A stretch of 64,000 bases of DNA from CAVYXK01 sp963772445 (GTDB taxonomy: Bacteria; Pseudomonadota; Alphaproteobacteria; Acetobacterales; Acetobacteraceae), in contig CAVYXK010000016.1 of the NCBI GenBank assembly GCA_963772445.1, forward strand, positions 372,001-436,000. The letters are read 5' to 3'. Of the stretch, positions 48,495 to 56,889 are shown piece by piece. How positions within the stretch are numbered: the first letter of the stretch is position 1; every line of letters starts with the position of its first letter. A program made the translations under genes and the position numbers. The notes below the pieces were generated by a model that did not search any database, was not told where the DNA came from, and was given only the letters and a program-made list of their open reading frames with translations.

Positions 48495-49131
48495 CGAGGC
48501 ATATTTTGAAGAGCTTCTGCAGTTCTTCGCCAAACACAACAGAGAATATTGGGTTCTCGATCTAACAATGGACACTGGGATTCCGGTCTTCGCCGCTGTA
48601 AACCGCCGCGTATCGGGACCGACCGAGGATATTATAATGGGCTTCGGCGCCCACCGTGATCCTCGGATTGCTGTGACCCGAGCGGTAACGGAAATGAACC
48701 AGTTTATTCCCGCTGTGCTCGGCGTGTCGTCTGATGGTACGACGCAGTACATGTACAACGACCGCGATGCGCTAGAATGGTGGAAGGGAGCCACTGTTAG
48801 CAATCAGTCCTTTCTTCTTCCGGATCCAGCCGCCGGTCTCCGAACGTTCGGCGACTACCCAGCAACAACATATGCCAACCTGCTCGATGAATTCCTTCAG
48901 AACGTAGCAGCCGTCGAGAATGTTGGATCGGAGGTCCTTATTCTCAACCAAACCCGGCCAGATGTCGGGCTGTCCGTAGCCAAGGTGCTGGCCCCCGGCA
49001 TGCGTCATTTCTGGGCACGATTCGCTCCAGGGCGCTTGTTTGACGTACCAGTGAAGCTCAGGTGGCAAGAGACCGCTACCTCTGAGGGCGACCTCAATCC
49101 CATACCAATGTTCCTCTAGGTGGTGCGCTAA

Positions 49132-50550
49132 GTGGACGAGCTCAGGCTGCGGCAGGTGCCGCTCTTCGTTCGGCTCGATCCGTCGCTCGGGCTCGGAAAT
49201 TCTGTTGCCTACGACCCTGCGAGCGCGGTCTCGCATGCAGCGAGTGACTTGTCCGAGTATGACAGGGCGGCACTGGAGAAACTCCGGCGAACTTGGACCA
49301 GCATAGAGTCGCTTGAGCGTAGCGCAATGTCTGTCGGTCCTAGTGCCATTGTAGCGATACACCTGCTATTGCAACGACTCGCAAAGCGTCGGTCACTGAA
49401 ACTGGGGACCTCCGGAACCTGTCCTCAGGCAGTGTTGACGCCGATGGCATCGGAATTTGTGCTGCGGTTCCCGACCTTGGGGAACGACACGAGGTATCGC
49501 CTATCTCGCTTTGCCTATCTTAGATCGATTGGGGAGTTTATGGCTCTAGAGTCTCCGCGGAGCCTTGCGCGCATCGATGTCAATTCATTAACTATGATGC
49601 GCTGTATTTATGAGCTTGCCGGAGGATGCGCCCCCCAGACGCTAGTGGCTCTCTCCGAACCATGCGACAGAGAGGAGACAGAGGCTTTCATTGCACTGCT
49701 CCTTCTCGCGGACATGGTGGAGGAGGAGGACACCAAAGGCAGAACTGAAGAGCAGAGAGCCACCGCGCTTCGCCAGTGGGAATTCCACGATTTGCTGTTT
49801 CATTCCCGAAGCCGACTTGGGCGGCACGACAATCCATCTGGCGGGACCTTCAAATTCAACGAGAAGCTTCCCCCATCGCCTATAGTGAAGGCTGCCTTGA
49901 GTGACCATAATGCTATCCCTCTGGCCTGGCCTCCACAGAACGGAAGCGACTTAAACCCCAACTCATTGATGGCGGTGATGGAACGCCGCCGGTCCATACG
50001 CAATCATGGCATCATACCTATCTCTCTGCAGCAACTCGGAGTGTTTCTCTATCGTGTGGCGCGGATCCGTCGAACATACCGCAGCGGGTCCTTGGAGTTT
50101 TCAGATCGGCCATACCCTAGCGGCGGCGCCAGTTACGAGTTGGAAATCTACGTCTTAGCGGATCGGTGTCAGGGATTGCGGCGCGGAATGTATCACTATG
50201 ATCCAGCACATCATTGTCTTCGCCAAATAGCGGAGCCGAACGACGATATGGAAGCGATGCTGTATGAAGCTTGGCTGGCGTCAGCCATGACTTGCCGACC
50301 ACAGATCCTGTTTACTATTGCGTCCCGCTTCCAGCGCGTTTCCTGGAAATACGAAGCGATGGCATACGCAACGCAACTCAAGAATGTAGGTGTGCTCTAC
50401 AGTGTCATGTATCTTGTGGCAACAGAAATGGGCCTCGCGCCCTGCGCGCTCGGCATGGGTAACACCGATCGTTTCTGCCGGCTGGCAAAACTCGATTATT
50501 ATACGGAAGGATCCATTGGTGAATTCATGCTTGGGAGCGCGCCCCCGTAA
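49132..50550 (+). CDS. SagB-type FMN dehydrogenase (azoline oxidase)
   Basis: 472 residues from GTG 49132, 12 bp after the YcaO stop. The nitroreductase-like SagB domain starts near residue 280: MAVMERRRSIRNHGIIPISL (FMN phosphate contact), RPYPSGGASYELEIYVLADR, GMYHYDPAHHCLR, then EAMAYATQLKNVGVLYSVMY and EMGLAPCALGMGN. It would oxidise azolines to azoles in the precursor. The 270-residue N-terminal domain has no recognised fold. Confidence 0.88.
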   Translation: MDELRLRQVPLFVRLDPSLGLGNSVAYDPASAVSHAASDLSEYDRAALEKLRRTWTSIESLERSAMSVGPSAIVAIHLLLQRLAKRRSLKLGTSGTCPQAVLTPMASEFVLRFPTLGNDTRYRLSRFAYLRSIGEFMALESPRSLARIDVNSLTMMRCIYELAGGCAPQTLVALSEPCDREETEAFIALLLLADMVEEEDTKGRTEEQRATALRQWEFHDLLFHSRSRLGRHDNPSGGTFKFNEKLPPSPIVKAALSDHNAIPLAWPPQNGSDLNPNSLMAVMERRRSIRNHGIIPISLQQLGVFLYRVARIRRTYRSGSLEFSDRPYPSGGASYELEIYVLADRCQGLRRGMYHYDPAHHCLRQIAEPNDDMEAMLYEAWLASAMTCRPQILFTIASRFQRVSWKYEAMAYATQLKNVGVLYSVMYLVATEMGLAPCALGMGNTDRFCRLAKLDYYTEGSIGEFMLGSAPP

Positions 50551-50612
50551 CTCGGACAGCGCCCACCGATAACCCACTGCATGTGCGAACGCCGCGGGCA
50601 TAGGAGGTTCTG

Positions 50613-52235
50613 ATAAGTCTGTTTCCGTCGCAACAGGTGGCTGACAACTTTTGGTCCGTGTCGCCCCTCTTAAGCAGCACCCGGTGGTGTGGCGTGGGAC
50701 TGACGCCGTCGGAGCGACAGGAAACTGCGACGCAGCTGATCTCAGTTCTACGAGACTATTACGTTCATCTGCCGCTCAAGGTGAGTGCGCTCGGGATCAA
50801 CCCTGTACAAGAGGCGGAGCTACTATTGGATGATGCTCCCCTCCTCGCTTCGGATGTAGAATTCTACAGACGAGTCCAGCTGCTGATTAACCGTTTGAGA
50901 GATCGACACACAAGTATAACCTTGCCCCCGCCGTGGCGAGACATGGTGGCGTTTCTGCCTTTCACAGTCGAGCCGTGCTGGGAAGGAGGACGGCGTCTTC
51001 TGATAGTGACAAAGGTGCTCACTGATGTTGGAGACCCTGGCTTCCGGCCGGGCGTAGCACTGACTCACTGGAACGGAACTCCGATTGCGACTTTTGTAGA
51101 GCGCCTAAGTTGGGAAACTAGCGGAGCCCACCCATACGCACGGATAGCCTTATGTCTCCGGGCTCTAACGGCAAGGCCAATGGCCTTCTCTGTTCCACCT
51201 GATGAGGATTGGGTGCAACTCACTTATCGTAGCCTCGCGGGCCAATTCAGGAGTGTGCTTCTGCCCTGGAAGGTCTATATCCCGCCACCGATGAGCAGCA
51301 CGCACATAGCTGCGGCGCCATCAAGCGGCGAGGCAGCCGTGTTCGAGGGACTAGATCGCAGTACCCTCACGACAAACGGGATCTGGCGAGACCTATTCGC
51401 GGTAAAGAGCGGCGATCCAGTCGCTGATAGCGATCCTTTCAGGGGACAGCTCGCGTCTCGAACAGTGAGTACGCGAACAGGTACGGTGGGATATATTCGG
51501 ATCTATTCTTTTGACGCTCCCGATTCCGATCAGTTTGTGCGGTCATTTGCAAATCTGCTTAAAGAGCTTCCGAGTAAGGGTCTCGTAATTGACCTCCGTG
51601 CGAATCCGGGCGGGACGATCCCGAGTGGGGAGGGCATTGCCCAACTCTTCTCGAAGAGCCGGATTCTGACGTGTCCGGTCGCCTTCCGAAACACTGAAAA
51701 AGTCTGCCAACTCGCCGAGGCCAACGCAGAATTCGTTCCCTGGCAGACCTCGCTTCGTTTGCTTTTGGAAACTGGCCAAATCTATTCGCAGGGTTTCGGC
51801 TTAACTCAATTGGACGGCGCCCTCACTCTGGGACAAGTGTATTCGGCGAAAGTGGTCTTAATTGTCGACAGTCTCTGCTACAGTACAACGGACTTCTTCG
51901 CGGCAGACATGCAGGATAATGGATTAGCGACTATCATCGGTGTTGATCCTCTCACGGGCGCGGGAGGAGCTAACGTGTGGGCATATGACTTACTGTCTGG
52001 GTTCGCGTCACGGGCTGGGGCCTCGCAATTCACACCGCTTCCGCGCGGGGCGGACCTTAACGTCGCAATGCGCCAAGCCTGGAGGTCGGGAGTACGATCC
52101 GGCCTTCCGTTAGAAGGACTGGGGGTCCAGGCAGATGTCCAATACCAAATGACTCGGCGGGATGTCCTCGAGAACAATAAGGACCTGATCGAGTTTGCCG
52201 CCCGTTTTTTGGCGGAAGGCGGGCAAGGGTGGTGA
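50613..52235 (+). CDS. S41 family peptidase of the RiPP cluster
   Basis: 532-540 residues. AGGAGG at 50602 sits 5 bp before ATA 50613 and 29 bp before GTG 50637, so an ATA start or an altered ATG is likely. The S41 fold is clear in the second half: GTVGYIRIYSFDAPDSDQFV, VIDLRANPGGTIP, then VLIVDSLCYSTTDFFAADMQ with the catalytic Ser in CYSTTDF. No signal peptide is evident. Last gene of the cluster; it could remove the leader or cut between repeats. That is inference from neighbours. Confidence 0.82.
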   Translation: MSLFPSQQVADNFWSVSPLLSSTRWCGVGLTPSERQETATQLISVLRDYYVHLPLKVSALGINPVQEAELLLDDAPLLASDVEFYRRVQLLINRLRDRHTSITLPPPWRDMVAFLPFTVEPCWEGGRRLLIVTKVLTDVGDPGFRPGVALTHWNGTPIATFVERLSWETSGAHPYARIALCLRALTARPMAFSVPPDEDWVQLTYRSLAGQFRSVLLPWKVYIPPPMSSTHIAAAPSSGEAAVFEGLDRSTLTTNGIWRDLFAVKSGDPVADSDPFRGQLASRTVSTRTGTVGYIRIYSFDAPDSDQFVRSFANLLKELPSKGLVIDLRANPGGTIPSGEGIAQLFSKSRILTCPVAFRNTEKVCQLAEANAEFVPWQTSLRLLLETGQIYSQGFGLTQLDGALTLGQVYSAKVVLIVDSLCYSTTDFFAADMQDNGLATIIGVDPLTGAGGANVWAYDLLSGFASRAGASQFTPLPRGADLNVAMRQAWRSGVRSGLPLEGLGVQADVQYQMTRRDVLENNKDLIEFAARFLAEGGQGW

Positions 52236-52317
52236 GCAGTGCGGCGGCGAAAGGGGCACATTTGGGTTGACAGAAGCTGGCTGGTTGGGCCGTATCGCGA
52301 GGCCGCGCCGATTTCTG

Positions 52318-52432
52318 CTTGGCGGCGTTTTGGCATCTGTCGGGCGTCTTGCGCGTCGACACGCACCGAGGGCACCGAGGTGCCGCCGGGCAGCACGATC
52401 TCGATCAGCCCCTCCGCACGGGCCGCGAGCAC
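52318..52432 (-). pseudogene. IS66 TnpA-like remnant
   Basis: The minus strand reads LAARAEGLIEIVLPGGTSVP then SVRVDAQDARQM, resembling the start of IS66 TnpA proteins (IEIVLPGGxxVRVD). Only about 38 residues remain, and no other IS66 gene is near. Confidence 0.45.
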
Positions 52433-52484
52433 CGCCGGATGCGCGGTTCACGTCCCCAGCGTGCCAAAAATGATGGGTGGACGG

Positions 52485-52689
52485 CGCCCCGCACCGCCTC
52501 GTTGAGTGGCGCCATCCCCTTGAGCCCGAACAGCCGTCGCTTCGACCGATGGGTGACCTCGACGGGGACGCCAGTAGCGACCAAGCCGTCCACCAGGCGG
52601 ATTGCTTCGACGATGGCGGGGCTTGTGGCCCATGCGCGCGGCCCGATGGCGGACTTGGAGTATGCCGAGGTCGGTGAGGCGGAGCCGTT
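52485..52689 (-). pseudogene. Fragment of a plasmid-type protein (DUF1612-like)
   Basis: The minus strand reads AIVEAIRLVDGLVATGVPVE, then VTHRSKRRLFGLKGMAPLNE. This segment is familiar from plasmid-borne helix-turn-helix proteins often found near IS66, but the family name is tentative. Truncated on both sides. Confidence 0.4.
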
Positions 52690-52864
52690 CGCCCTTTTCG
52701 GGTGGGGGCTGTGAGGGTGACCAGATTCCGGGAGTTCCGGCTGCTGCACCAGCCACGGCGCCCGATGCTCCCGGACGCGATCGACCGCGTCGTACGCAAA
52801 TACGCCGCCGCAACGGCGCGCACCTCGAGGTCGTGCAGAAAGCCTCCGGCCATCGCGACGCTAG

Positions 52865-54530
52865 CCCGCATTTCTCACAGACTCCAGGCAAAATCGAACT
52901 GGTGCCGTAACGTAATCGTGCTCCCGGCCAATTTGCCCGCTGCCGATCGTGTAGCCGCGTAGCGACTGATTTTGCGCGCGCGCCGCGTCGCGCCGCACCA
53001 GGCAGCGTTGCACGGGAGAGCGTATCGGACTATGCGCTGTCTGCTTCGTATCAGGCGGCAGCAGCCGCCGCGGTAAGCGCGGCGTGAGCGGCAGCGAACT
53101 CGCCCTGGTAGGGACAGGCCGAAGCCATCGCTACCTTGACCCGCCGCACGCTGATCCGCACCAACGCCCCCAATTTGAGCAGTTTAAGTCGTATCGTCCC
53201 GCAGGTGGCAGCAGCAAACTGTGTGTCCGCCAGCCCGATCCGGCGCAGCGCGCACAGCAGTACATAGGCCAGCGAGGCGAACCACAGGCGCAACTGATTG
53301 GCTCGCATGGTCGCCGTGGACGTGCGATCGGCGAACAGGTCGAGCTGGCACTCCTTGATCCGGTTCTCCATCTCACCGCGCGCACAATAGATCGTCTCGT
53401 AGAGATACCGCGCCGCCGCCTCGCCGCGCTTAAGCGAGGTCACCACGAAGCGGGGATTGGCCTCGTCCTGGGTCCATTCGGCCTTCGCCACCACTCGCCG
53501 CCGGCGGCTCCAGCTCTTCAGCGTGGACCAGCGGAAATCCTTGAAGCGACGCGCCGGTTTGCCGGTCTGCTTGGCCTCGGCCTGCGCCGCCGTCAACTCG
53601 GCTTTGATCTGCGCCACCAGCCGCTCGTTGCGCGCCAGGCCGAACAGGTAGTCCGCCCGATTGGCCTCGCACCACGCCATCAGTTCTTCGCGGGCGAAAC
53701 CAGAGTCCGCCCGCAGCAGGATTCGTGTCTTCGGCCAGCGCGCCCGGATCTGGGCAACGATCCGTGATACCTCCTCAACCGCCCCGGCCGAGCCGTCGAT
53801 GTCGGACTGCCGCAGCTTCGCCGCCAGCAGGTGTCGGCCGCAGAACACGTAAAGCGGCAGATAGCAGTAGCAGTCGTAATAGCCGTGGAAGAACCGACCT
53901 TCCTGATGTCCGTGCAGCGGATCATCGGTGGCGTCGAGATCGAGGATGATCTGCTTCGGCGGTTCGGCATGCGCGTCTAGGAACATATCGACGAACAGCC
54001 GCTCGATCGACGCCGTATCGGCGCTGATCTTGGCATAGCGGGAGGGCTCCGGCTGGCCCAGCTCCAGCCGGTTCAGCGTCGATTTGCCGGCCAGCGGCGC
54101 GCAGTCCGACCGGCGCGCCTCCAGCTTGCCGGCCAGCACCGCCAGCACCGGATCGTGGCGGAGCTGGTCGTGGTCGATCAGGTCTTCGTAGCCGAGCGCG
54201 ATGCCGATGATCCGCTGGCTGACCAGGGTCGCCACATCGTGCTCGACGAAGGCTGGGTTGCGGGCGTCCTGGAAACACGCGGCAAACCGCCGGGTCAGGC
54301 CAATCACCTGGTCGGTCGCGCCGAGCAGCAGCGCCCCGGCATCCGAGGTCAGCGTTCCGCCGTCGAAGCCGGCCACCACTGCGCGGCCTTCTACAGGTGC
54401 AAAGGCGAACAGCTCTGCGCTACACTCTGTCTGCATCGGGGAAATCCTCCGTTCCACGAAAAACTTTGTTGGCACGATGATTTTCGCTGATTCGGAGCCC
54501 CGATGCACCTGATTCGGTGAGAAATGCGGG
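52865..54530 (-). mobile_element. IS1380-family insertion sequence, 1666 bp
   Basis: CCCGCATTTCTCAC at 52865 and its complement ending at 54530 are the inverted ends. CTAG is duplicated outside (52861-52864 and 54531-54534), as expected for the 4-bp duplication of IS1380. One transposase gene fills it. Confidence 0.9.
53051..54436 (-). CDS. IS1380-family transposase
   Basis: 461 residues from the Met at 54436. VVAGFDGGTLTSDAGALLLG, the first Asp in IILDLDATDDPLHGHQEGRF, FFHGYYDCYCYLPLYVFCGR, then ILLRADSGFAREELMAWCEA and RGEMENRIKECQLDLFADRT with the Glu are IS1380 hallmarks. Intact and of normal length. Confidence 0.93.
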   Translation of the reverse strand: MQTECSAELFAFAPVEGRAVVAGFDGGTLTSDAGALLLGATDQVIGLTRRFAACFQDARNPAFVEHDVATLVSQRIIGIALGYEDLIDHDQLRHDPVLAVLAGKLEARRSDCAPLAGKSTLNRLELGQPEPSRYAKISADTASIERLFVDMFLDAHAEPPKQIILDLDATDDPLHGHQEGRFFHGYYDCYCYLPLYVFCGRHLLAAKLRQSDIDGSAGAVEEVSRIVAQIRARWPKTRILLRADSGFAREELMAWCEANRADYLFGLARNERLVAQIKAELTAAQAEAKQTGKPARRFKDFRWSTLKSWSRRRRVVAKAEWTQDEANPRFVVTSLKRGEAAARYLYETIYCARGEMENRIKECQLDLFADRTSTATMRANQLRLWFASLAYVLLCALRRIGLADTQFAAATCGTIRLKLLKLGALVRISVRRVKVAMASACPYQGEFAAAHAALTAAAAAA

Positions 54531-54635
54531 CTAGCACCACCAAGTTCTACGACCGGCGCGGCTACAACCGGGAGAAGGCGGCCAGCCTTTTCCGCCACCC
54601 ATAAGAGTTGAACCCAACGTCTCGGCAGGCAAAAC

Positions 54636-54850
54636 ATGATGTCCTTCTGGAATTCGGTTCTGACGGGGTTGATCGCGGGCATTACTAGCGGCGGTGTCAT
54701 CTCCGGTGTGTTCACTTTCCTTGTGCAGAGGAAGACGGCTCAGATTCAGAACCAAGTCAGGACGGAATTCGAACGTCAGAACACATCCTCCTCGCACAAC
54801 GGAAGTGGAAAGAGACGGTTCTCTCAGAGCTGCTTGGGCCTATTTATATG
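54636..54850 (+). pseudogene. Truncated membrane-anchored protein
   Basis: It begins MMSFWNSVLTGLIAGITSGG with one hydrophobic segment (GVISGVFTFLVQRK). After residue 48 the other frame (LLAQRKWKETVLSELLGPIY) fits better, implying a one-base shift, and the gene then stops abruptly at a junction with opposite-strand DUF1579 sequence near 54840. Confidence 0.5.
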
Positions 54851-55186
54851 AAACGCATAATCCAGTTGACCTCCCAGGTGGCGCCGCCGTCGTTGGAGAA
54901 CGCATGCTCCCATTGCGCCGAGTCGGGCGTGATTGCTGACCAGATGAAGCGAATAAGGATCGGCTTCTGATCCAATTGGTCGTCACCAGGGAAACGGCCG
55001 ACACAGTTCTCGAACCCGCCGTGTACCGGCGGCTCAAGCCGCGCTATGCGCCCGTCTATCCACCAGATCGCGCAGGCGGCGATGTGCCCCCCTCCAAGAG
55101 CAGATCAGGAAATCGAAAGCATCAGCACCAGCAGGCCGCCCCTCGGTCCCGGGGCCGACCGCGTTCTCGACGAATAACTGAGTCAT
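54844..55186 (-). pseudogene. DUF1579-like protein with internal deletion
   Basis: The start (ATG 55186, MTQLFVENAVGPGTEGRPAG, then FDFLICSWRGAHRRLRDL) and the end (WWIDGRIARLEPPVHGGFEN, LIRFIWSAITPDSAQWEHAF, SNDGGATWEVNWIMRF) fit one family of about 160 residues, but they meet out of frame near 55070 with roughly half of the middle missing. No functional product expected. Confidence 0.6.
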
Positions 55187-55776
55187 TCCATGCACCTCCC
55201 GCCGACCACCCTGCACGACCATATGTGAAATCTGCTGACCTTTGAACCGTCTCTGGAGATGGCGGGCTTATTCCTTCCGAATGCAATCAATCCAGCCGGA
55301 TGAAAGCGTGCACCCCTGCACGCCGCAAGCCGTTCGTCGGCACATTGTGACTGAAATGTCGCGCAGTAGCGGACAACCGGGAGGGGGATCCTGCGGGAGC
55401 AAAGTTCGGAGGCAAGTCGCGGCCTCTCGCGACACCTCGCACGCGGCCCGCAACCAACCCTTCGTGACCTCCCTGCCCTTCGTGTCCTCCGTGTCAAAAT
55501 CCACGTGGATCCAGGGAAGATCATGGAGTTTTCGCGAGTTGCAGCGGAGCACCATGAACAGGGCGCGGAACGGTGTTCGTGCTCAGCCTCGGACGCACGA
55601 TCCGCCGTGCGTGTAGTGCACCCCACCCGCGAGTCGCGCCGGAACCAGCGGGCGGCTCACTCCCCAGCGAGCAGCGACCCAACAGCGTCGATCTGGCTTT
55701 GCCCCACGCTCTCACCATCGGCGCGGCCCCCTCCCCCTAACCCCCTCCCGCAAGGGGAGGGGGAATCAGGGCGGCG
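55187..55776. other. Intergenic region with repeat-like sequence
   Basis: 590 bp without a gene. 55460-55520 holds a stretch resembling widespread extragenic repeats of such genomes (CTTCGTGTCCTCCGTGTC). A strong hairpin stands at 55741-55763. Confidence 0.5.
55741..55763 (-). terminator. Strong GC hairpin after the cyclophilin gene
   Basis: CCCCCTCCC pairs with GGGAGGGGG across GCAAG. It lies about 15 bp past the stop of the minus-strand cyclophilin gene. It lacks a T run, so it may be a REP-like element as well as a terminator. Confidence 0.5.
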
Positions 55777-56355
55777 CTATTCCTTCACATCCGCGGCCAC
55801 GCGCATATGCACAATCCGATCCGGATTCTGCACCATGCCGTTCGACCCGCTGCCGCGCTTGATCTTGTCCACGAACTCCATCCCCTGCACCACCTGGCCC
55901 CAGATCGTGTACTGCCCATCAAGCGAGGGGGCCGGCGCGAACATGATGAAGAACTGGCTGTTCGCGCTGTTCGGATCGGATGTCCGCGCCATTCCGCACG
56001 TGCCACGCAGGAAATGCCGTCGCGTCGTGAACTCAGCCGGCAGATCGGGCAGTGGCGAGCCGCCGGTGCCCGTGCCGGTGGGATCGCCGCCTTGCGCCAT
56101 GAACCCTTCGATCACCCGGTGGAACGGCGTGCCGTCATAGAATCCCTGCCGCGATAGCGTCTTGATCCGCTCCACGTGTTGCGGAGCGATGTCGGGAAAC
56201 ATCTCGATCACCACCCGGCCGTATTTGAGGTCCATGTAGATCGTGTTCTCGGGATCGAGTTTTGGCTGCTGCGCCGAGGCGGGGCTGTTCATGCTCGTCT
56301 GTCCAATCATGAAGGTGGCGACCGCGGAGCCCGCGATCAGGGTACGTCGGCGCAT
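55777..56355 (-). CDS. Peptidyl-prolyl cis-trans isomerase (cyclophilin type), exported
   Basis: 192 residues. An N-terminal signal (RRRTLIAGSAVATFMIGQTS ... SPASAQQ, cleavage after ASA) sends it to the periplasm. The cyclophilin core has FYDGTPFHRVIEGFMAQGGD (catalytic Arg in FHRV), GTGTGG, GMARTSDPNSANSQFFIMFA and GQYTIWGQVV. It assists folding of envelope proteins. It follows coaD at 24 bp, so gyrA, coaD and this gene probably form one transcription unit. Confidence 0.93.
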   Translation of the reverse strand: MRRRTLIAGSAVATFMIGQTSMNSPASAQQPKLDPENTIYMDLKYGRVVIEMFPDIAPQHVERIKTLSRQGFYDGTPFHRVIEGFMAQGGDPTGTGTGGSPLPDLPAEFTTRRHFLRGTCGMARTSDPNSANSQFFIMFAPAPSLDGQYTIWGQVVQGMEFVDKIKRGSGSNGMVQNPDRIVHMRVAADVKE

Positions 56356-56379
56356 CGTTGTCTCCGAAAATGAAAGTCG

Positions 56380-56889
56380 TTAGCCGCGCAGCCGTTTCAG
56401 CGTGCGCTCCAGGGTCAGCGGCGGCACGAACGAGGAGATGTCGCCGCCCATGGTCGCCACCTCCTTGACCAGGCGTGAGGCGATGAAGTGGTGCCGCTCG
56501 CTCGCCATCAGGAACACCGTCTCGATATCAGGCGCCATGCGATAATTCATCGCGGCCATCTGGAACTCGTAGTCGAAATCCGACACCGCGCGCAGCCCGC
56601 GGACGATCATACTGGCGCCCTGCTCGCGGGCGAAATCGATCAGCAGTCCCTGGAACGGGCGCACCTCGATCAGCGTGCCGTTCTTGTTGGCGATCGACGC
56701 CATCTCGGCTTGCACCAGCTCGACCCGCTCCTCCAGCGAGAACAGCGGGCCTTTGCCGGTGTTGACCGCCACGCCGACCACCAGCTTGTCCAGCAGCCGG
56801 GCGGCACGGCCGATCACGTCCAGATGGCCGTTGGTGACCGGGTCGAAGGTGCCCGGATACACACCGATCCCTCGCGGCGCGTCAGCCAT
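56380..56889 (-). CDS. coaD: Phosphopantetheine adenylyltransferase
   Basis: 169 residues from the Met at 56889, which starts MADAPRGIGVYPGTFDPVTN. The nucleotidyltransferase motif is TFDPVTNGHLD (HxGH-like) and the C-terminal motif is ISSFVPPLTLERTLKRL. NYRMAPDIETVFLMASERHH matches the coenzyme A site. It makes dephospho-CoA from phosphopantetheine and ATP in the penultimate step of CoA synthesis. The start overlaps the gyrA stop by 8 bp. Confidence 0.95.
   Translation of the reverse strand: MADAPRGIGVYPGTFDPVTNGHLDVIGRAARLLDKLVVGVAVNTGKGPLFSLEERVELVQAEMASIANKNGTLIEVRPFQGLLIDFAREQGASMIVRGLRAVSDFDYEFQMAAMNYRMAPDIETVFLMASERHHFIASRLVKEVATMGGDISSFVPPLTLERTLKRLRG

Larger units (their letters stand above)
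46625..48500 (+). mobile_element. ISL3-family insertion sequence, 1876 bp
   Basis: The ends are GGCTCGTCAG and the complement of CTGACGAGGC, and the similarity continues through CTGTGGG. The 8-bp duplication ATATTTTG lies at 46617-46624 and 48501-48508. Size, 8-bp duplication and transposase all fit ISL3. It carries the transposase, a minus-strand accessory frame and a large palindrome at 46693-46743. Confidence 0.92.
44983..49119 (+). pseudogene. TOMM leader-binding/YcaO cyclodehydratase, split by ISL3
   Basis: 44983-46624 joined to 48509-49119 gives a 750-residue frame. Residues 1-85 form a leader-binding (RRE-like) domain (HIEVVEGEGYFLLSENARYV). The middle E1-like part has CACWSC and CPAC zinc pairs. 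From about residue 340 it is a YcaO domain with the ATP-binding segment HSSGKGRSDAQARTSALCEA, followed by ERYSG, and it ends DLNPIPMFL, like the Pro-rich tails of azoline-forming YcaO enzymes. Such fused C/D proteins cyclise Cys, Ser and Thr of the precursor. The ISL3 element sits inside ADPYFEELLQFF, so the gene is now disrupted. Confidence 0.88.
52797..54604 (+). pseudogene. Tyrosine recombinase C-terminus, split by IS1380
   Basis: Joining 52797-52864 to 54535-54604 reads RRNGAHLEVVQKASGHRDAS, then TTKFYDRRGYNREKAASLFR and a stop. GH and the Tyr in KFYDRR are the last catalytic motifs of phage/transposon integrases. Nothing convincing of the N-terminal two thirds remains. Confidence 0.65.

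Noticed and set aside
55183..55626. 147-residue minus frame before the cyclophilin gene
   Set aside because: Contains widespread extragenic-repeat sequence and no domain; treated as intergenic.
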